This document shows, piece by piece, positions 13,073-27,209 of a stretch of 64,000 bases of DNA. Within the stretch, counting starts at the first letter, position 1, and every line of letters begins with the position of its first letter. The stretch is from Corynebacterium auriscanis. Its GTDB lineage: Bacteria > Actinomycetota > Actinomycetes > Mycobacteriales > Mycobacteriaceae. The notes beneath the pieces are model-generated. The model had not been told where the DNA came from, did not search any database, and saw only the letters and a program-made list of their open reading frames with translations. Location: contig NZ_CP047046.1 in NCBI RefSeq assembly GCF_030408435.1, forward strand, positions 1,098,572-1,162,571. Direction: 5' to 3'. The position numbers were made by a program, and so were the translations under genes.

Positions 13073-14056
13073 CTAGCTCACCCTTACGCGAGGATCGAGG
13101 GCCACGACGACGAGATCGGCCAAGATGGCGGAGACAGCAACCATGAGTGCGCCGAATGCCGCAACGGCCACCACTCCGTGGATGTCGTTCTTGGAAATTG
13201 TTTCGATGAAGTATTGACCCATGCCACGCCAAGCGAAAATGCGCTCAGTCATCACGGCGCCGGTGAAGATTCCTGGTACGGAAAAGGCAACGGATGTGGC
13301 TACGGGAATAATGGACGTGCGCAGCGCGTGTTTCCGAATGGCTTGCCCGCGGGTCAGCCCCTTGGCCCGTGCGGTACGAACGTAATCCGCGTTGAGATTG
13401 TCGAGCAGCAGGGAACGCTGCATCATGTGGTAGCCGGCGTAGCTGATGATGATCAGTGAGATGGTGGGTAGCGCAAGGTGCTGCAAGGTATCCACTAATT
13501 TCGGGAAAAATCCCTCGATATTGGGGTTGGCGGCACCGGTGACGTAGAAAATGCGCTTTCCCGATGCCTCATTGATCTTGAGGGCGATAGCGACCACAGC
13601 AATGGAGGCAACCACCACGTGGGTGTTCATGGTGATGATCGATATTCCCTGCCATGCGCGGTCGCCGAACTTGTACTGCCGTGATGCGGTATACACACCT
13701 ACAGCCACGCCGAGCACGACGGAAATGATCGTGGCCAGGAGCAATAACTGGGCTGATACCCAAATGCGATAACTAATCTCCCCGTTCACGGGCACACCGA
13801 TGGGCGAGTTGCCCCAGTCCCAGTGGAACAGAATTCCCGATAGCCACGTCCACCATCTTTCTAGTAGAGGTGTTTCGGGGGATAGGTTTTGCGCTTCTAG
13901 AAGTCGGTTGACTTCCTCGGGTTGCAAGGGAGGGCGCCGCCCTACGTAGTTGGATCGGGGGTCAAGGAAGAGTGAGGCTAGGAAATAGGTGAGATTGGTG
14001 GCGAGAAAAATCACCACAAGCCAAGTTATTACTTTCTTGGCTAGGTACTTGATCAT
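13073..14056 (-). CDS. Peptide ABC transporter permease (DppB type)
   Basis: A 327-residue permease and the first gene of the importer operon. The N-terminal helix KVITWLVVIFLATNLTYFLA is followed by a periplasmic-side segment, then the multi-helix transport domain. The EAA loop reads DYVRTARAKGLTRGQAIRKHALR, and GAVMTERIFAWRGMGQYFIE is the DppB/OppB signature near the C-terminus. Two bases separate it from the DppC-type gene. The ATG at 14056 has no strong Shine-Dalgarno. Confidence 0.92.
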   Translation of the reverse strand: MIKYLAKKVITWLVVIFLATNLTYFLASLFLDPRSNYVGRRPPLQPEEVNRLLEAQNLSPETPLLERWWTWLSGILFHWDWGNSPIGVPVNGEISYRIWVSAQLLLLATIISVVLGVAVGVYTASRQYKFGDRAWQGISIITMNTHVVVASIAVVAIALKINEASGKRIFYVTGAANPNIEGFFPKLVDTLQHLALPTISLIIISYAGYHMMQRSLLLDNLNADYVRTARAKGLTRGQAIRKHALRTSIIPVATSVAFSVPGIFTGAVMTERIFAWRGMGQYFIETISKNDIHGVVAVAAFGALMVAVSAILADLVVVALDPRVRVS

Positions 14057-14760
14057 CAGCGACGACTTTTCTACTGGGGTACAGAGTTTCGTTGCAGCCT
14101 CGCCCTTGTGGGCGAGTTGCCTAGCGACGTGGTTCGGTCCGGAGGCGGAGTTGGACTTGCCGGGTTATCCAGCGGGGCCAGGTTGGCTTCGAGAAGGAGC
14201 CGGTCGCGGTATGGCAATAGTTACCAGTAGGTAAACATCAGCCGAGGGGAATTGAAGAAAAAAGACTGAGAAAAAGATTGGCGAAAGCATTCACTGCCGC
14301 AAAAGTGCAGTTCGCTCACGGGTTCGGCCGAACGGAAACAGCGGGCTGGTCGCCGCGACATGACTAGCTCTGATGCGCCGCACCAATGGGAAGGAGCCAA
14401 GTGGCCATAAATCTATGCGCATCGCAGGCGGGGTTGGCAGGCAGAGGTGTGGTGGGTGTGTGGTGGTGGGTTGGTTTGTTGGTGAGGATTCCTTGGGGTT
14501 GTGTGGGGTTGGTGTTGGTTGGTGTGTGGTGGTGGGTTGGTGTTGTGTGTTGTGGTGTTTTGGTGGTGTGAGCTGGGGATTTGTGGTTGGTGTGTGGGGT
14601 GTGTAGATTTATGCAAGTCAGCGCGACGGGCTGCCCCGTGTTTGTAAGGCTTTTTTGCTTGCCGATGGTGGTGAGTGTGGCTGGGGTGTGTGTTGTGTTG
14701 GTTGTTAGGTAAGTAGCACGTTGGGTCCTGCGGCAGTGTGGGGCGGTGTTCACCCGGATT
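14057..14760. other. Intergenic region between the peptide importer operon and the rrn promoter
   Basis: This stretch of about 700 bases holds the divergent start regions of the importer (minus) and the rRNA operon (plus). From about 14441 to 14600 the plus strand is almost entirely G and T (runs of GGTGTGTGGTGGTGG type). Complementary ATAAATCT and AGATTTAT words flank that tract near 14407 and 14605. Open frames here translate into Thr/His/Pro-rich low-complexity strings on the minus strand and show no family resemblance. I see no supported gene. Confidence 0.6.
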
Positions 14761-14789
14761 TTGTTTTTTGTTTGGGTCTAGGTTACACT
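14761..14789 (+). promoter_or_regulatory. Probable rrn promoter
   Basis: A -35-like TTGTTT at 14761-14766 and a -10-like TACACT at 14784-14789 are separated by 17 bases. They lie about 600 bases before the 16S gene and about 60 bases before the conserved leader element TGTTTGAGAACTCAATAG. The position and the optimal spacing support a housekeeping-sigma promoter for the rRNA operon; additional promoters may exist in the leader. Confidence 0.6.
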
Positions 14790-14850
14790 GTGATTCCGTT
14801 GCAGCATGATCGCCTCAGTTTGTTGGGGTGTGGTTGTTGTGTGCGAATGT

Positions 14851-14868
14851 TGTTTGAGAACTCAATAG
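14851..14868 (+). promoter_or_regulatory. rrn leader antitermination/processing element
   Basis: TGTTTGAGAACTCAATAG matches the conserved actinobacterial rrn leader element associated with boxA-type antitermination and rRNA processing. A close copy, TGTTTGAGAACTGTATAG, occurs at 17234-17251 before the 23S gene. This is the expected arrangement, with one copy in the leader and one in the 16S-23S spacer. Confidence 0.7.
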
Positions 14869-15383
14869 CGTGATGAACCGAAACAGTGATTGTTGTTGTT
14901 TTTGACGTGATACACGGTGACGAAACGATGCATGGTTAGACTGTCCGGATGATGCTGCCTGCGTGCCCTTTGTGTGGTGCGTGGATCATACTGTGTGTGT
15001 GGTGATGGTGTGTGGTTGTGTGTGTTATCAGCATGTGGTCGCATTTCTGTTGTGGTGTTGTTTGTGGTGGTGTTTGTGTTTGTCTGATGGTCATGCCGGT
15101 CGTGTGGTAACTCGCACGGTGATGCCTGCCTATTGTTGGTGGGGTTGGTTTGAATTGTAATCATCATGTGTGCACGTTGTGTCGTGTGTGTGTGGTGTAG
15201 GACGTGTTTTGTTTTTGTGGTCATGGATGAGTCGATGATTGTTGTTTCAATTGTTTTTGTGTGTCGGTGAGGTCACCCCCGTGACTGTTTGAGCTGATGC
15301 ATTTGATTTATTTTTTGATCAGTAGTTCTTATTTTTTTGGCCATGGTTTGTGGCTCTCTTTTTTGTTGAGTCTGTTGACTGGC

Positions 15384-20398
<5,015 letters not shown>

Positions 20399-20686
20399 AT
20401 GATAACCCGTGACTGGCTAGAGCAGTGGCATACCATGTGGTGGTGTGTTGGTGTGTGGTTGGTGATGATGGTTGGTGTGGTACACGCACAGTCCATGCCG
20501 TGTGGTGTGGTTGTGAGTCGCATAAAAATTGCGTGGCACTAGTTTTTTGTGTTGTAGAGGATCTATCGTGTGTAGCTGCCTGTTGTGGGTGGGCTCGCGT
20601 CTGTTATGCAGTGTCTGGGACACTACGGCATACCAGCACCCTGTTTGTGGGTGGTTGGGTGTGTTGTTTGTTTCCTGTTGTTGGTT

Positions 20687-20804
20687 TGTCGGTGGTTTTT
20701 GCGATGGGGTCACGCCCGGTCCCTTTCCGAACCCGGAAGCTAAGCCTATCCGCGCCGATGGTACTGCACTCGGGAGGGTGTGGGAGAGTAGGTCGCCGCC
20801 GGCA
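20687..20804 (+). rRNA. rrf: 5S ribosomal RNA
   Basis: The core GTCCCTTTCCGAACCCGGAA and GCGCCGATGGTACTGC is diagnostic. The terminal helix pairs TGTCGGTGG at 20687-20695 with CCGCCGGCA at 20796-20804, which fixes the ends at about 118 bases. It lies about 290 bases after the 23S gene. The 23S-5S spacer again is G/T-rich and holds no tRNA. Confidence 0.93.
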
Positions 20805-20818
20805 TTTATACTGTTTTT

Positions 20819-20898
20819 GTGTGTGTGATGGTGTGGGGTGTGTTGTCAGCAACGTGGTGTTGTTGGTGGCATGCCCCGCACCATCACACACTTTTTTT
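20819..20898 (+). terminator. rrn terminator 1
   Basis: A long inverted repeat, GTGTGTGATGGTGTGGGG near 20821 against CCCCGCACCATCACACAC ending near 20891, can form a stem of about 18 bp around a large loop. A run of seven T residues follows directly. Its position just after 5S makes it the main rrn terminator. Confidence 0.8.
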
Positions 20899-20904
20899 AT
20901 GCCC

Positions 20905-20966
20905 ATGTGTGGTGGGGTGGGTGGTGTAGATCGTTGTCGGTGCCACACCACCACACACTTTTTTTA
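20905..20966 (+). terminator. rrn terminator 2 (duplicate)
   Basis: ATGTGTGGTGGGGTGGG near 20905 can pair with CCACACCACCACACAC ending near 20957, followed by seven T residues. The 3' arm, T-run and following ATGCCC repeat those of the first terminator almost exactly, so this looks like a tandem duplication giving a back-up terminator. Confidence 0.7.
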
Positions 20967-21098
20967 TGCCCGCGTACCCAGCGGGCCGGCTAAGCAGGAG
21001 CCTTCGCCAAGCGACGACTGTTTTCCATCTACAATGGGAAGTATTGTACGTGGCGATCTCCTGCCAGTTTTTGAATGTATTGAAAGGCTCTTAATCCT

Positions 21099-22109
21099 AT
21101 GTCTGAACACTCCGACGGTTCCCGTCGCCAAGGCGGCGGCGGCCGTGGCCCACGTGGCGGTTCCAACCGGGGCTTTGGGTCCCGCGGGCGCGATGGGCGC
21201 CGCGGTGACAACCGGGACCGGGGATTCCGAAACCGGGATGAGAACCGGGAAGGGGGGCGCGGGGGGCGTCGGAATGAAGAGGGCGGCGGCAACCGCGAAC
21301 AACGCCGAGGTAACCGCGGGGGCTTCAAGTCCAACCGCGGTGGCCAGCAACAGCGTGAGCGCCACCACCACGCCGGACCTCAGCGCAGTGGATACCGTGA
21401 GGAGCGGATAAACAAGCGTATTAGCGAGCCATCCGTGCCTAACGACATTGACCCGAAGGATCTGGACCCTTCGGTGCGCCAAGAATTGCGCAGCTTGTCC
21501 AAGGACAATGCCGATATGGTCGCAAAACACCTGATTATGACCGCACTGCTGCTGGATGAAAAGCCAAAGGAAGCTCTCGCGCACGCTCGGGCCGCGAAGG
21601 ACCGTGCTGGTCGTGTGGCCGTAGCCCGCGAGACCTGTGGCATCGCCGCTTACCATGCAGGAGAGTGGAAAGAAGCTATCGCAGAACTTCGTGCTGCTCG
21701 CCGAATGTCGGGTGGCCCCGGCATGCTAGCGGTATTGGCAGATGCGGAGCGCGGCTTGGGGCGCCCCGATAAGGCACTCGAGGTTGCTAACGAGTTTGAC
21801 CCTTCTGAGCTGGATGCCGAATCCCAGGTGGAATTGGCCATCGTTGTCGCCGGTGCGCACTCCGATATGGGCCAGTACGAGGATGCGGTGTTGGCGCTAG
21901 AGAGCCAGCTGGATAACAGCAGCGCCCCACAGATCACGCAGATGCGCCTGTTTTATGCCTACGCCGATGCTTTGGTGGAGCTCAACCGCCTGGACGAAGC
22001 CCACGATTGGTTCTCGAAGGCTGGCCAGCTGGACGAGGAGAAGTTCTTGGACATCGAGGATCGTTTAGAGGAGATCTCCCGTCGTCGCAGCCAAGACGAT
22101 ACCGAGTAG
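21099..22109 (+). CDS. TPR-type protein with Arg/Gly-rich N-terminal tail
   Basis: A 336-residue protein occupying the place of the TPR protein (Rv1691-like) between tyrS and the HAD phosphatase in related genomes. Residues 1 to about 100 are an RGG-rich, disordered, strongly basic tail. From about 105 onward there are helical repeats typical of tetratricopeptide proteins (DEKPKEALAHARAAKDRAGR, AYHAGEWKEAIAELRAARR, LVELNRLDEAHDWFSKAG). It lies directly downstream of the rRNA operon and 6 bases before the phosphatase gene. Nucleic-acid or ribosome binding by the tail is an inference from composition only. Confidence 0.85.
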   Translation: MSEHSDGSRRQGGGGRGPRGGSNRGFGSRGRDGRRGDNRDRGFRNRDENREGGRGGRRNEEGGGNREQRRGNRGGFKSNRGGQQQRERHHHAGPQRSGYREERINKRISEPSVPNDIDPKDLDPSVRQELRSLSKDNADMVAKHLIMTALLLDEKPKEALAHARAAKDRAGRVAVARETCGIAAYHAGEWKEAIAELRAARRMSGGPGMLAVLADAERGLGRPDKALEVANEFDPSELDAESQVELAIVVAGAHSDMGQYEDAVLALESQLDNSSAPQITQMRLFYAYADALVELNRLDEAHDWFSKAGQLDEEKFLDIEDRLEEISRRRSQDDTE

Positions 22110-22115
22110 ACCGCT

Positions 22116-23108
22116 ATGCACCCAATTCTGCGCGAGTACCAGGGCCTAATGGTCGATCTAGACGGCACAGTTTTTGAAGGCAACCGCCCGGTTGACGGTG
22201 CCAAGGAGGGCTTAGCGGATCACCAAGTCGCATACATCACCAATAACGCATCCCGCTCTCCACAACAAGTGGCTGAGCACCTCACGGAATTGGGTTTTCC
22301 CACTTCACCAAACCAGGTGATGACCTCCGCGATGGCCGCTTGTCTTATGGCCCGGTCGGTTCTTGACAACAGCGATGGCGTGCCACCCAAAGTCTTCGTG
22401 ATCGGTGCGGACTCCTTCAAACAGCTGGCTCGGGAGGCTGGCCTCGTCGTCGTGGACTCCGCAGACGATAACCCAGCCGTGGTGTTGCACGGCCACAGCC
22501 CCGACAATAACTGGGCCCGCCTATCCGAAGGTGCACTGGCGATCCAGCGGGGTGCTCGGTACATCGCGTCCAACCTGGACTCCACCCTCCCCACCGAGCG
22601 GGGCTTTATGGTGGGGAATGGCTCTATGGTTGCGGCTGTCACCAATGCCACGGGGGTGGTACCCGACGCCCCTGGCAAACCCCAGCCCACCATGTTCGAG
22701 GCTTGCATGCCCCAGTTTGAAGGTCGTGATGTGTTGGTGATCGGTGACAGACTCAATACCGATATCGCCGGCGGCAACAACGCAGGATTGCCTACGTTAT
22801 GTACCGTCACCGGTGTTTCGACCCACCGAGATGTTCTGGCGGCTGCCCCCGGGGAGCGCCCGACGTATATTGCTGCGAACATGCGTGATCACCTGCCTGG
22901 ATGGTCTGCCACCCTGCGGGAATCCGGCGGGGCCGAGATTCTCGTCACTGCCGGTGAAGAAGGACCTACCAACGTCATGGCCGCGGAGGCACTGGCTGCT
23001 GTGGCCCCGATCGTGTGGCAACAGGTTGATGCGGGTGTGTCTGTGGAGGCTATTACTATCAACGGGGATGGCGCGAGTGCGCAGGCTGCTATCGACGCAT
23101 GGCGCTAA
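22116..23108 (+). CDS. HAD-IIA family phosphatase
   Basis: A 330-residue haloacid dehalogenase-superfamily hydrolase. Motif I is LMVDLDGTVFEG near residue 12 (nucleophile Asp). Motif II is in AYITNNASRSP. The late acidic motif is VLVIGDRLNTDIAGGNNAGL. This is the NagD/phosphoglycolate-type IIA subfamily; the mycobacterial gene in the same position (Rv1692) is a glycerol-3-phosphate phosphatase. The same activity here is an inference from position and family. A C-terminal extension of about 70 residues follows the catalytic core. Confidence 0.88.
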   Translation: MHPILREYQGLMVDLDGTVFEGNRPVDGAKEGLADHQVAYITNNASRSPQQVAEHLTELGFPTSPNQVMTSAMAACLMARSVLDNSDGVPPKVFVIGADSFKQLAREAGLVVVDSADDNPAVVLHGHSPDNNWARLSEGALAIQRGARYIASNLDSTLPTERGFMVGNGSMVAAVTNATGVVPDAPGKPQPTMFEACMPQFEGRDVLVIGDRLNTDIAGGNNAGLPTLCTVTGVSTHRDVLAAAPGERPTYIAANMRDHLPGWSATLRESGGAEILVTAGEEGPTNVMAAEALAAVAPIVWQQVDAGVSVEAITINGDGASAQAAIDAWR

Positions 23109-23154
23109 GCAATGTCAGCGCCAGCCACTAACGTGACTTGAAAGGACAAATCCC

Positions 23155-23376
23155 GTGGACCACATGAACGCTAGCCCCCAGGCCCCATCACCGGCGGCGG
23201 TGGCGGAGCAAGCGGGGCGTCGACGAGAGGAAGAAAACAAAACCCCAGAACAAAAAGCCAGCGAGCTAGCAAGAACGGTTGATGAGCTATTGGCTAAAAA
23301 CGTTGACGGCAGCGACGAAGCCGCCGTGCTGGAAGAAGCACACCGGGTCGTGAACCACGCTTTGGGCAGCAACTAG
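23155..23376 (+). CDS. Small conserved actinobacterial protein
   Basis: A 73-residue charged, helical protein, located where Rv1693-type small proteins sit between the HAD phosphatase and tlyA. The GTG at 23155 has AAAGGA 8 bases upstream; an ATG nine bases later is the alternative. Most of the middle is Glu/Lys/Ala-rich (KTPEQKASELARTVDELLAK), suggesting one or two helices. Neither a signal peptide nor a known domain is visible. Its function is not known. Confidence 0.75.
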   Translation: MDHMNASPQAPSPAAVAEQAGRRREEENKTPEQKASELARTVDELLAKNVDGSDEAAVLEEAHRVVNHALGSN

Positions 23377-23414
23377 CCGGGCGCGCAAGAGGGACGAGTA
23401 GAACACACAAGCAC

Positions 23415-24248
23415 ATGGGGAAAAAGGGATCCAAACTACAGCGGTTGGACGCCGAGCTGGTGAAACGGAAAATTGCGCGCAGCCGGGAGCACGCCCAAGA
23501 GATGATCAAGGCTGGGCGAGTGTCCGTTAACGGAATGAAGGCCACGAAGCCAGCGACCGGTGTGACTGGTGAGGTGTCGATCAAGGTGGCGGAATCCGAA
23601 GACGATCGCTGGGCCAGTCGCGGCGCGCACAAGTTGTTGGGCGCCTTGGGTGCATTCGAACCTCGCGGATTGGCCGTGGAGGGGAAGTTCGTGCTGGACG
23701 CGGGGGCCTCCACGGGCGGTTTCACGGACGTGTGCCTAGACCGAGGGGCAGCCAAAGTAGCTGCGGTGGATGTGGGCTACGGCCAGCTCATTTGGCGCTT
23801 GCAGGACGACAGCCGCGTGGATGTCCACGACCGCACCAACGTGCGAACCCTCACGCCGGACATTCTGGGTGGGCATGCCGATGTGATGGTTGGGGATCTG
23901 TCTTTCATCTCCATAACCCTGGTTTTACCGGCCATTGCTGCGTGCATGCGCGATGGGGCGGACTTGCTGCCCATGGTAAAACCCCAATTTGAGGTGGGTA
24001 AGGATCGCCTGGGCCACGGGGGTGTAGTTCGCAGCCCCGAGCTGCGGGAAGAAGTCACGCTAACTGTGGCGCGGGAGGCAATGAAGTATGGTTTATCTAC
24101 GAAGGGTGCGGTTGCTTCTCCGCTTCCTGGACCGAGCGGGAACGTGGAATACTTCCTCTGGCTGGTCAAGGATGGCGGGGCCAGCGCGCCGACCGATGAA
24201 GAGCTCGTCACCATGGTGCGCCAAGCAGTGAAGGAGGGTCCGCAATGA
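23415..24248 (+). CDS. tlyA: TlyA-family rRNA 2'-O-methyltransferase
   Basis: A 277-residue protein with an N-terminal S4 RNA-binding domain (KLQRLDAELVKRKIARSREH, AGRVSVNG, residues about 5-60) and a Rossmann methyltransferase domain. The SAM-binding motif is VLDAGASTGGFTDVCL, followed by VAAVDVGYGQL, and the catalytic region includes VGDLSFISITLVLP and MVKPQFEVG. Mycobacterial TlyA methylates 16S and 23S rRNA and thereby gives sensitivity to capreomycin. Its stop overlaps the nadK start by 4 bases. Confidence 0.93.
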   Translation: MGKKGSKLQRLDAELVKRKIARSREHAQEMIKAGRVSVNGMKATKPATGVTGEVSIKVAESEDDRWASRGAHKLLGALGAFEPRGLAVEGKFVLDAGASTGGFTDVCLDRGAAKVAAVDVGYGQLIWRLQDDSRVDVHDRTNVRTLTPDILGGHADVMVGDLSFISITLVLPAIAACMRDGADLLPMVKPQFEVGKDRLGHGGVVRSPELREEVTLTVAREAMKYGLSTKGAVASPLPGPSGNVEYFLWLVKDGGASAPTDEELVTMVRQAVKEGPQ

Positions 24249-25162
24249 CCGAAAAGCCACAACGCGAGGTACTCCTCGTCGCACACACTGGTGTACACGA
24301 AAACCTGGGGTTAGCAGCTGAGGCGGCATCGCGTCTGCAGGAGGGGGGTATTGATGTCCGCGTGATGGCCACGGCTGATCCGGCGCCTGTCGCGCGCCAC
24401 GAGATCCTGGGTCGTTTCAAGCGCTACGGCCACACTACGGAAGCCGCGACCGGTGTGGAAATGGTGTTGGTGCTAGGTGGCGACGGTACGTTCTTGCGCG
24501 CAGCTGATATTGCTCACGCGGCCGATGTGCCGGTGCTGGGTATCAATATGGGGCACATTGGTTTCTTGGCGGAGTGGGAGCAGGAATCCCTGCAGGAGGC
24601 CATCGAGCGGGTGATCGCTAAGGATTACCGCGTGGAAGATCGCATGACCTTATCGATTACAGCCCGCGATATGGATGGCCGCGTGCTGGGCACGGGGTGG
24701 GCGCTCAACGAATGTTCGGTGGAAAACCTCAACCGCCAAGGTGTGTTGGATACCATTTTGGAAGTCGATGAACGCCCCGTGTCTTCTTTCGGCTGCGATG
24801 GCGTTCTTGTGTCGACGCCCACCGGTTCCACCGCCTACGCCTTCAGTGCGGGCGGGCCTGTGCTGTGGCCGGAGTTGGATGCGATCCTTGTGGTGACGTC
24901 CAATGCGCATACTTTGTTTAGCCGGCCACTGGTGGTATCACCGAATTCTATGGTTGCGGTGGAAACTAACCCCAGCACGTCGCCTGCGACCGTGGTCATG
25001 GATGGTTTCCGTCAGATCCACATGCCCCCGGGCGCGCGGGTGGAGATCCGCCGTGGGCCGCAGCCCGTGCGTTGGGTTCGTTTGGACTCGGCACCTTTTA
25101 CCGATCGCTTGGTGCACAAATTCCGACTGCCCGTGACGGGCTGGAGGGGCCCCCGCCACTAA
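24245..25162 (+). CDS. nadK: NAD kinase
   Basis: A 305-residue ATP- or polyphosphate-dependent NAD kinase that makes NADP. The GGDGT motif is at about residues 78-82 (LVLGGDGTFLRAAD), followed by LGINMGHIGFLAEWE, the ALNE motif (GWALNECSVEN) and DGVLVSTPTGSTAYAFSAGGP. The length and order of motifs are normal. It sits in the tlyA-nadK-recN cluster with overlapping ends, which predicts cotranscription. Confidence 0.95.
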   Translation: MTEKPQREVLLVAHTGVHENLGLAAEAASRLQEGGIDVRVMATADPAPVARHEILGRFKRYGHTTEAATGVEMVLVLGGDGTFLRAADIAHAADVPVLGINMGHIGFLAEWEQESLQEAIERVIAKDYRVEDRMTLSITARDMDGRVLGTGWALNECSVENLNRQGVLDTILEVDERPVSSFGCDGVLVSTPTGSTAYAFSAGGPVLWPELDAILVVTSNAHTLFSRPLVVSPNSMVAVETNPSTSPATVVMDGFRQIHMPPGARVEIRRGPQPVRWVRLDSAPFTDRLVHKFRLPVTGWRGPRH

Positions 25163-26833
25163 ATGCTGTCTGAGATTCACATTCGCAACCTCGGTGTGAT
25201 CGCCGAGGCCGAAGCCGAGTTTTCTGATGGGTTAACCGTCGTGACGGGTGAAACCGGCGCCGGGAAGACCATGGTAGTGACCAGCCTGCGGTTGCTTTCG
25301 GGCCATCGCGCGGATGCCTCCCGGGTGCGTGCGGGCGCGGATAAAGCCAGTGTGGAGGGCATTTTCGCCACAGACTCCGCCGAGGTGGCTGCGATGGTAG
25401 AGGACATCGGTGGTTACGTGGATGGGAGCGAGGTTATTGCTTCGCGTACCGTGACCGCGGCCGGCAGGTCTCGGGCACATTTGGCGGGCAAGACGGTGGC
25501 CGCGGGCGTGTTGGGGGAATTCGCTGGGCACGTTATTACGATTCATGGCCAGAACGACCAGTTGAGGTTGCTGGATAGCGTTCGCCAGTTGCACGCGCTG
25601 GATGAGTTTGCCGGGGTGGAGGAGCTCGTGGCGTCGTATAAAGAAAAGCGCAAGGACTGGAAACAAAAAGCAGCCGACCTGAAGCGACGACTGGAGGCCA
25701 AGAGGGAATTGGCGCTCGAGGCGGAGACGCTGCAGCGGGCCGTGGAGACGATTGACGAGATCGATCCGCAACCCGGTGAGGATGAGGAGCTTAAGGCGTC
25801 CATTCAGCGCTTACAGGACGCCGATGATGTGCGAATGGCGTTGCAGCAGGCCCTGGGGGCTATTGATGGTGATGAGGACGACCCGGAAAACGCGGGTGCG
25901 AGCGATCTGCTGGGGCAGGCCACGAGCGCTCTGACGAACGGGTCGGCGGGGAATGACCAGCAGTTAGCGGTGCTGGCTGATCGGTTGCAGGAGATCCTAG
26001 CCCAGTTGAGCGATGTGGCCATGGAGCTGGGCCAAGCGATGCTGGACGTGCCGGATCCGGATTCGCTGGAACAGTTGTTGGAGCGTCAGCAGCAGTTGCG
26101 GGAGCTGCGGAAGTTTGCCGTGGATGTGGACGGTGCGATTGCGTGGCGCGATGAGGCGCGGGCGAAGTTGGAGACCATCGACGTGTCCGGGGCGGCGATC
26201 GAGGAGCTGACAGCGAAGGTCGAGGCAGCGCGGGCTGCGATGATGACGGTGGGTGAGAAGCTGTCTAAGACTCGGGCGAAGGCCGCGACGCAGTTCGGTG
26301 AGGCTGTGACGAAGGAGATTCGCGGGCTGCACATGTCGGCTAAGGTGCGCGTGGATATCACCAAGGGGGAGCCGAACGCGCACGGGTTGGACGAGGTGGA
26401 GTTCCGTCTGGTTCAGGGCGGGCATGATACGGCGCTGGCGGCTTCGGCTTCCGGTGGCGAGCTTTCGCGTGTGATGTTGGCGTTGGAGGTCATTTTGGCG
26501 GGCAAGGGCCGCACAATGGTCTTTGACGAGGTTGATGCCGGAGTGGGTGGCAAGGCCGCTGTGGAGATTGGGCGGAGGCTGGCCAGGCTAGCTGTGGACA
26601 ACCAGGTCATCGTGGTTACCCACTTGCCGCAGGTTGCTGCTTTTGCCGACGCCCACGTGTATGTCTCCAAGGCCGCCAGCGAGGACTCGGTATCGTCTTC
26701 GGTTCGGACTCTGTCCGCGGAGGAGCGAACGGAAGAGCTGTCGCGCATGTTGGCGGGCCTAGAAAGCGAAACGGGCCGGGCCCATGCAGAAGAGCTGCTG
26801 TCTATGGCGCGTGAAGCTAAGGCCGAGCTTTAA
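25163..26833 (+). CDS. recN: DNA repair ATPase RecN
   Basis: A 556-residue SMC-like protein acting in double-strand break repair. Walker A is GETGAGKTM at residues 29-37. Long coiled-coil-forming segments flank a short middle region (about 150-380). The C-terminal ATPase half has the signature LAASASGGELSRVMLALE and Walker B TMVFDEVDAGVGG, then VIVVTHLPQVAAFAD. The start codon directly follows the nadK stop. Confidence 0.95.
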   Translation: MLSEIHIRNLGVIAEAEAEFSDGLTVVTGETGAGKTMVVTSLRLLSGHRADASRVRAGADKASVEGIFATDSAEVAAMVEDIGGYVDGSEVIASRTVTAAGRSRAHLAGKTVAAGVLGEFAGHVITIHGQNDQLRLLDSVRQLHALDEFAGVEELVASYKEKRKDWKQKAADLKRRLEAKRELALEAETLQRAVETIDEIDPQPGEDEELKASIQRLQDADDVRMALQQALGAIDGDEDDPENAGASDLLGQATSALTNGSAGNDQQLAVLADRLQEILAQLSDVAMELGQAMLDVPDPDSLEQLLERQQQLRELRKFAVDVDGAIAWRDEARAKLETIDVSGAAIEELTAKVEAARAAMMTVGEKLSKTRAKAATQFGEAVTKEIRGLHMSAKVRVDITKGEPNAHGLDEVEFRLVQGGHDTALAASASGGELSRVMLALEVILAGKGRTMVFDEVDAGVGGKAAVEIGRRLARLAVDNQVIVVTHLPQVAAFADAHVYVSKAASEDSVSSSVRTLSAEERTEELSRMLAGLESETGRAHAEELLSMAREAKAEL

Positions 26834-27209
26834 ACTTTTTGAAAAAATTTTCGCTGAGTTAGCTCTACTTACATTAATGTGTTTTTGCACTTAAGACTGC
26901 AGATGTGGAGCAGGGGCTTGCTATCCAGGGGTTTTGTGGCTTCAGTTCTGCGAAAAAATGCACTGATGGCGTAAAGCAAGCTGTGTATAGTTTGGCAATG
27001 TAAAGCAGGCGATAGTCGCTAGGGGCAGGAGCAAGCTTTGCCAGGTGTTCGGGTAGTCCAGGAAGTTCGTGTTGGTGGGACTGACTGGAGTTACGGGGAC
27101 GAGTGCCTGCCAGTGCAGTTTTACTGCTGTGGTTAAGTTGCGGGATTGAGCTTGGCCAGCGGTGGGGAGCTGGAGCTGGGAATGAAACCACCAAGTAAGA
27201 GGATGCTTC
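26834..27209. other. 376-bp intergenic region at the start of an accessory insertion
   Basis: No open frame here resembles a gene. The beginning is A/T-rich (just after recN, TTTTTGAAAAAATTTT), which could be a weak terminator or promoter region for the lipoprotein gene. A purine-rich stretch before 27210 (AAGTAAGAGGATGCTTC) provides its ribosome binding site. In the otherwise conserved gene order, steA normally follows recN, so this marks the left boundary of inserted material. Confidence 0.6.

Noticed and set aside
14364-14753. Long open frame on the minus strand encoding a Thr/His/Pro-rich protein
   Set aside because: It is the complement of the G/T-rich leader tract; the product is low-complexity, has no ribosome binding site and matches no family. 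Similar frames occur in the other rrn spacers.
20425-21411. Open frame of 328 codons spanning the 5S rRNA gene
   Set aside because: It runs through 5S rRNA, two terminators and the start of the TPR gene in another frame, so it cannot be a real gene.
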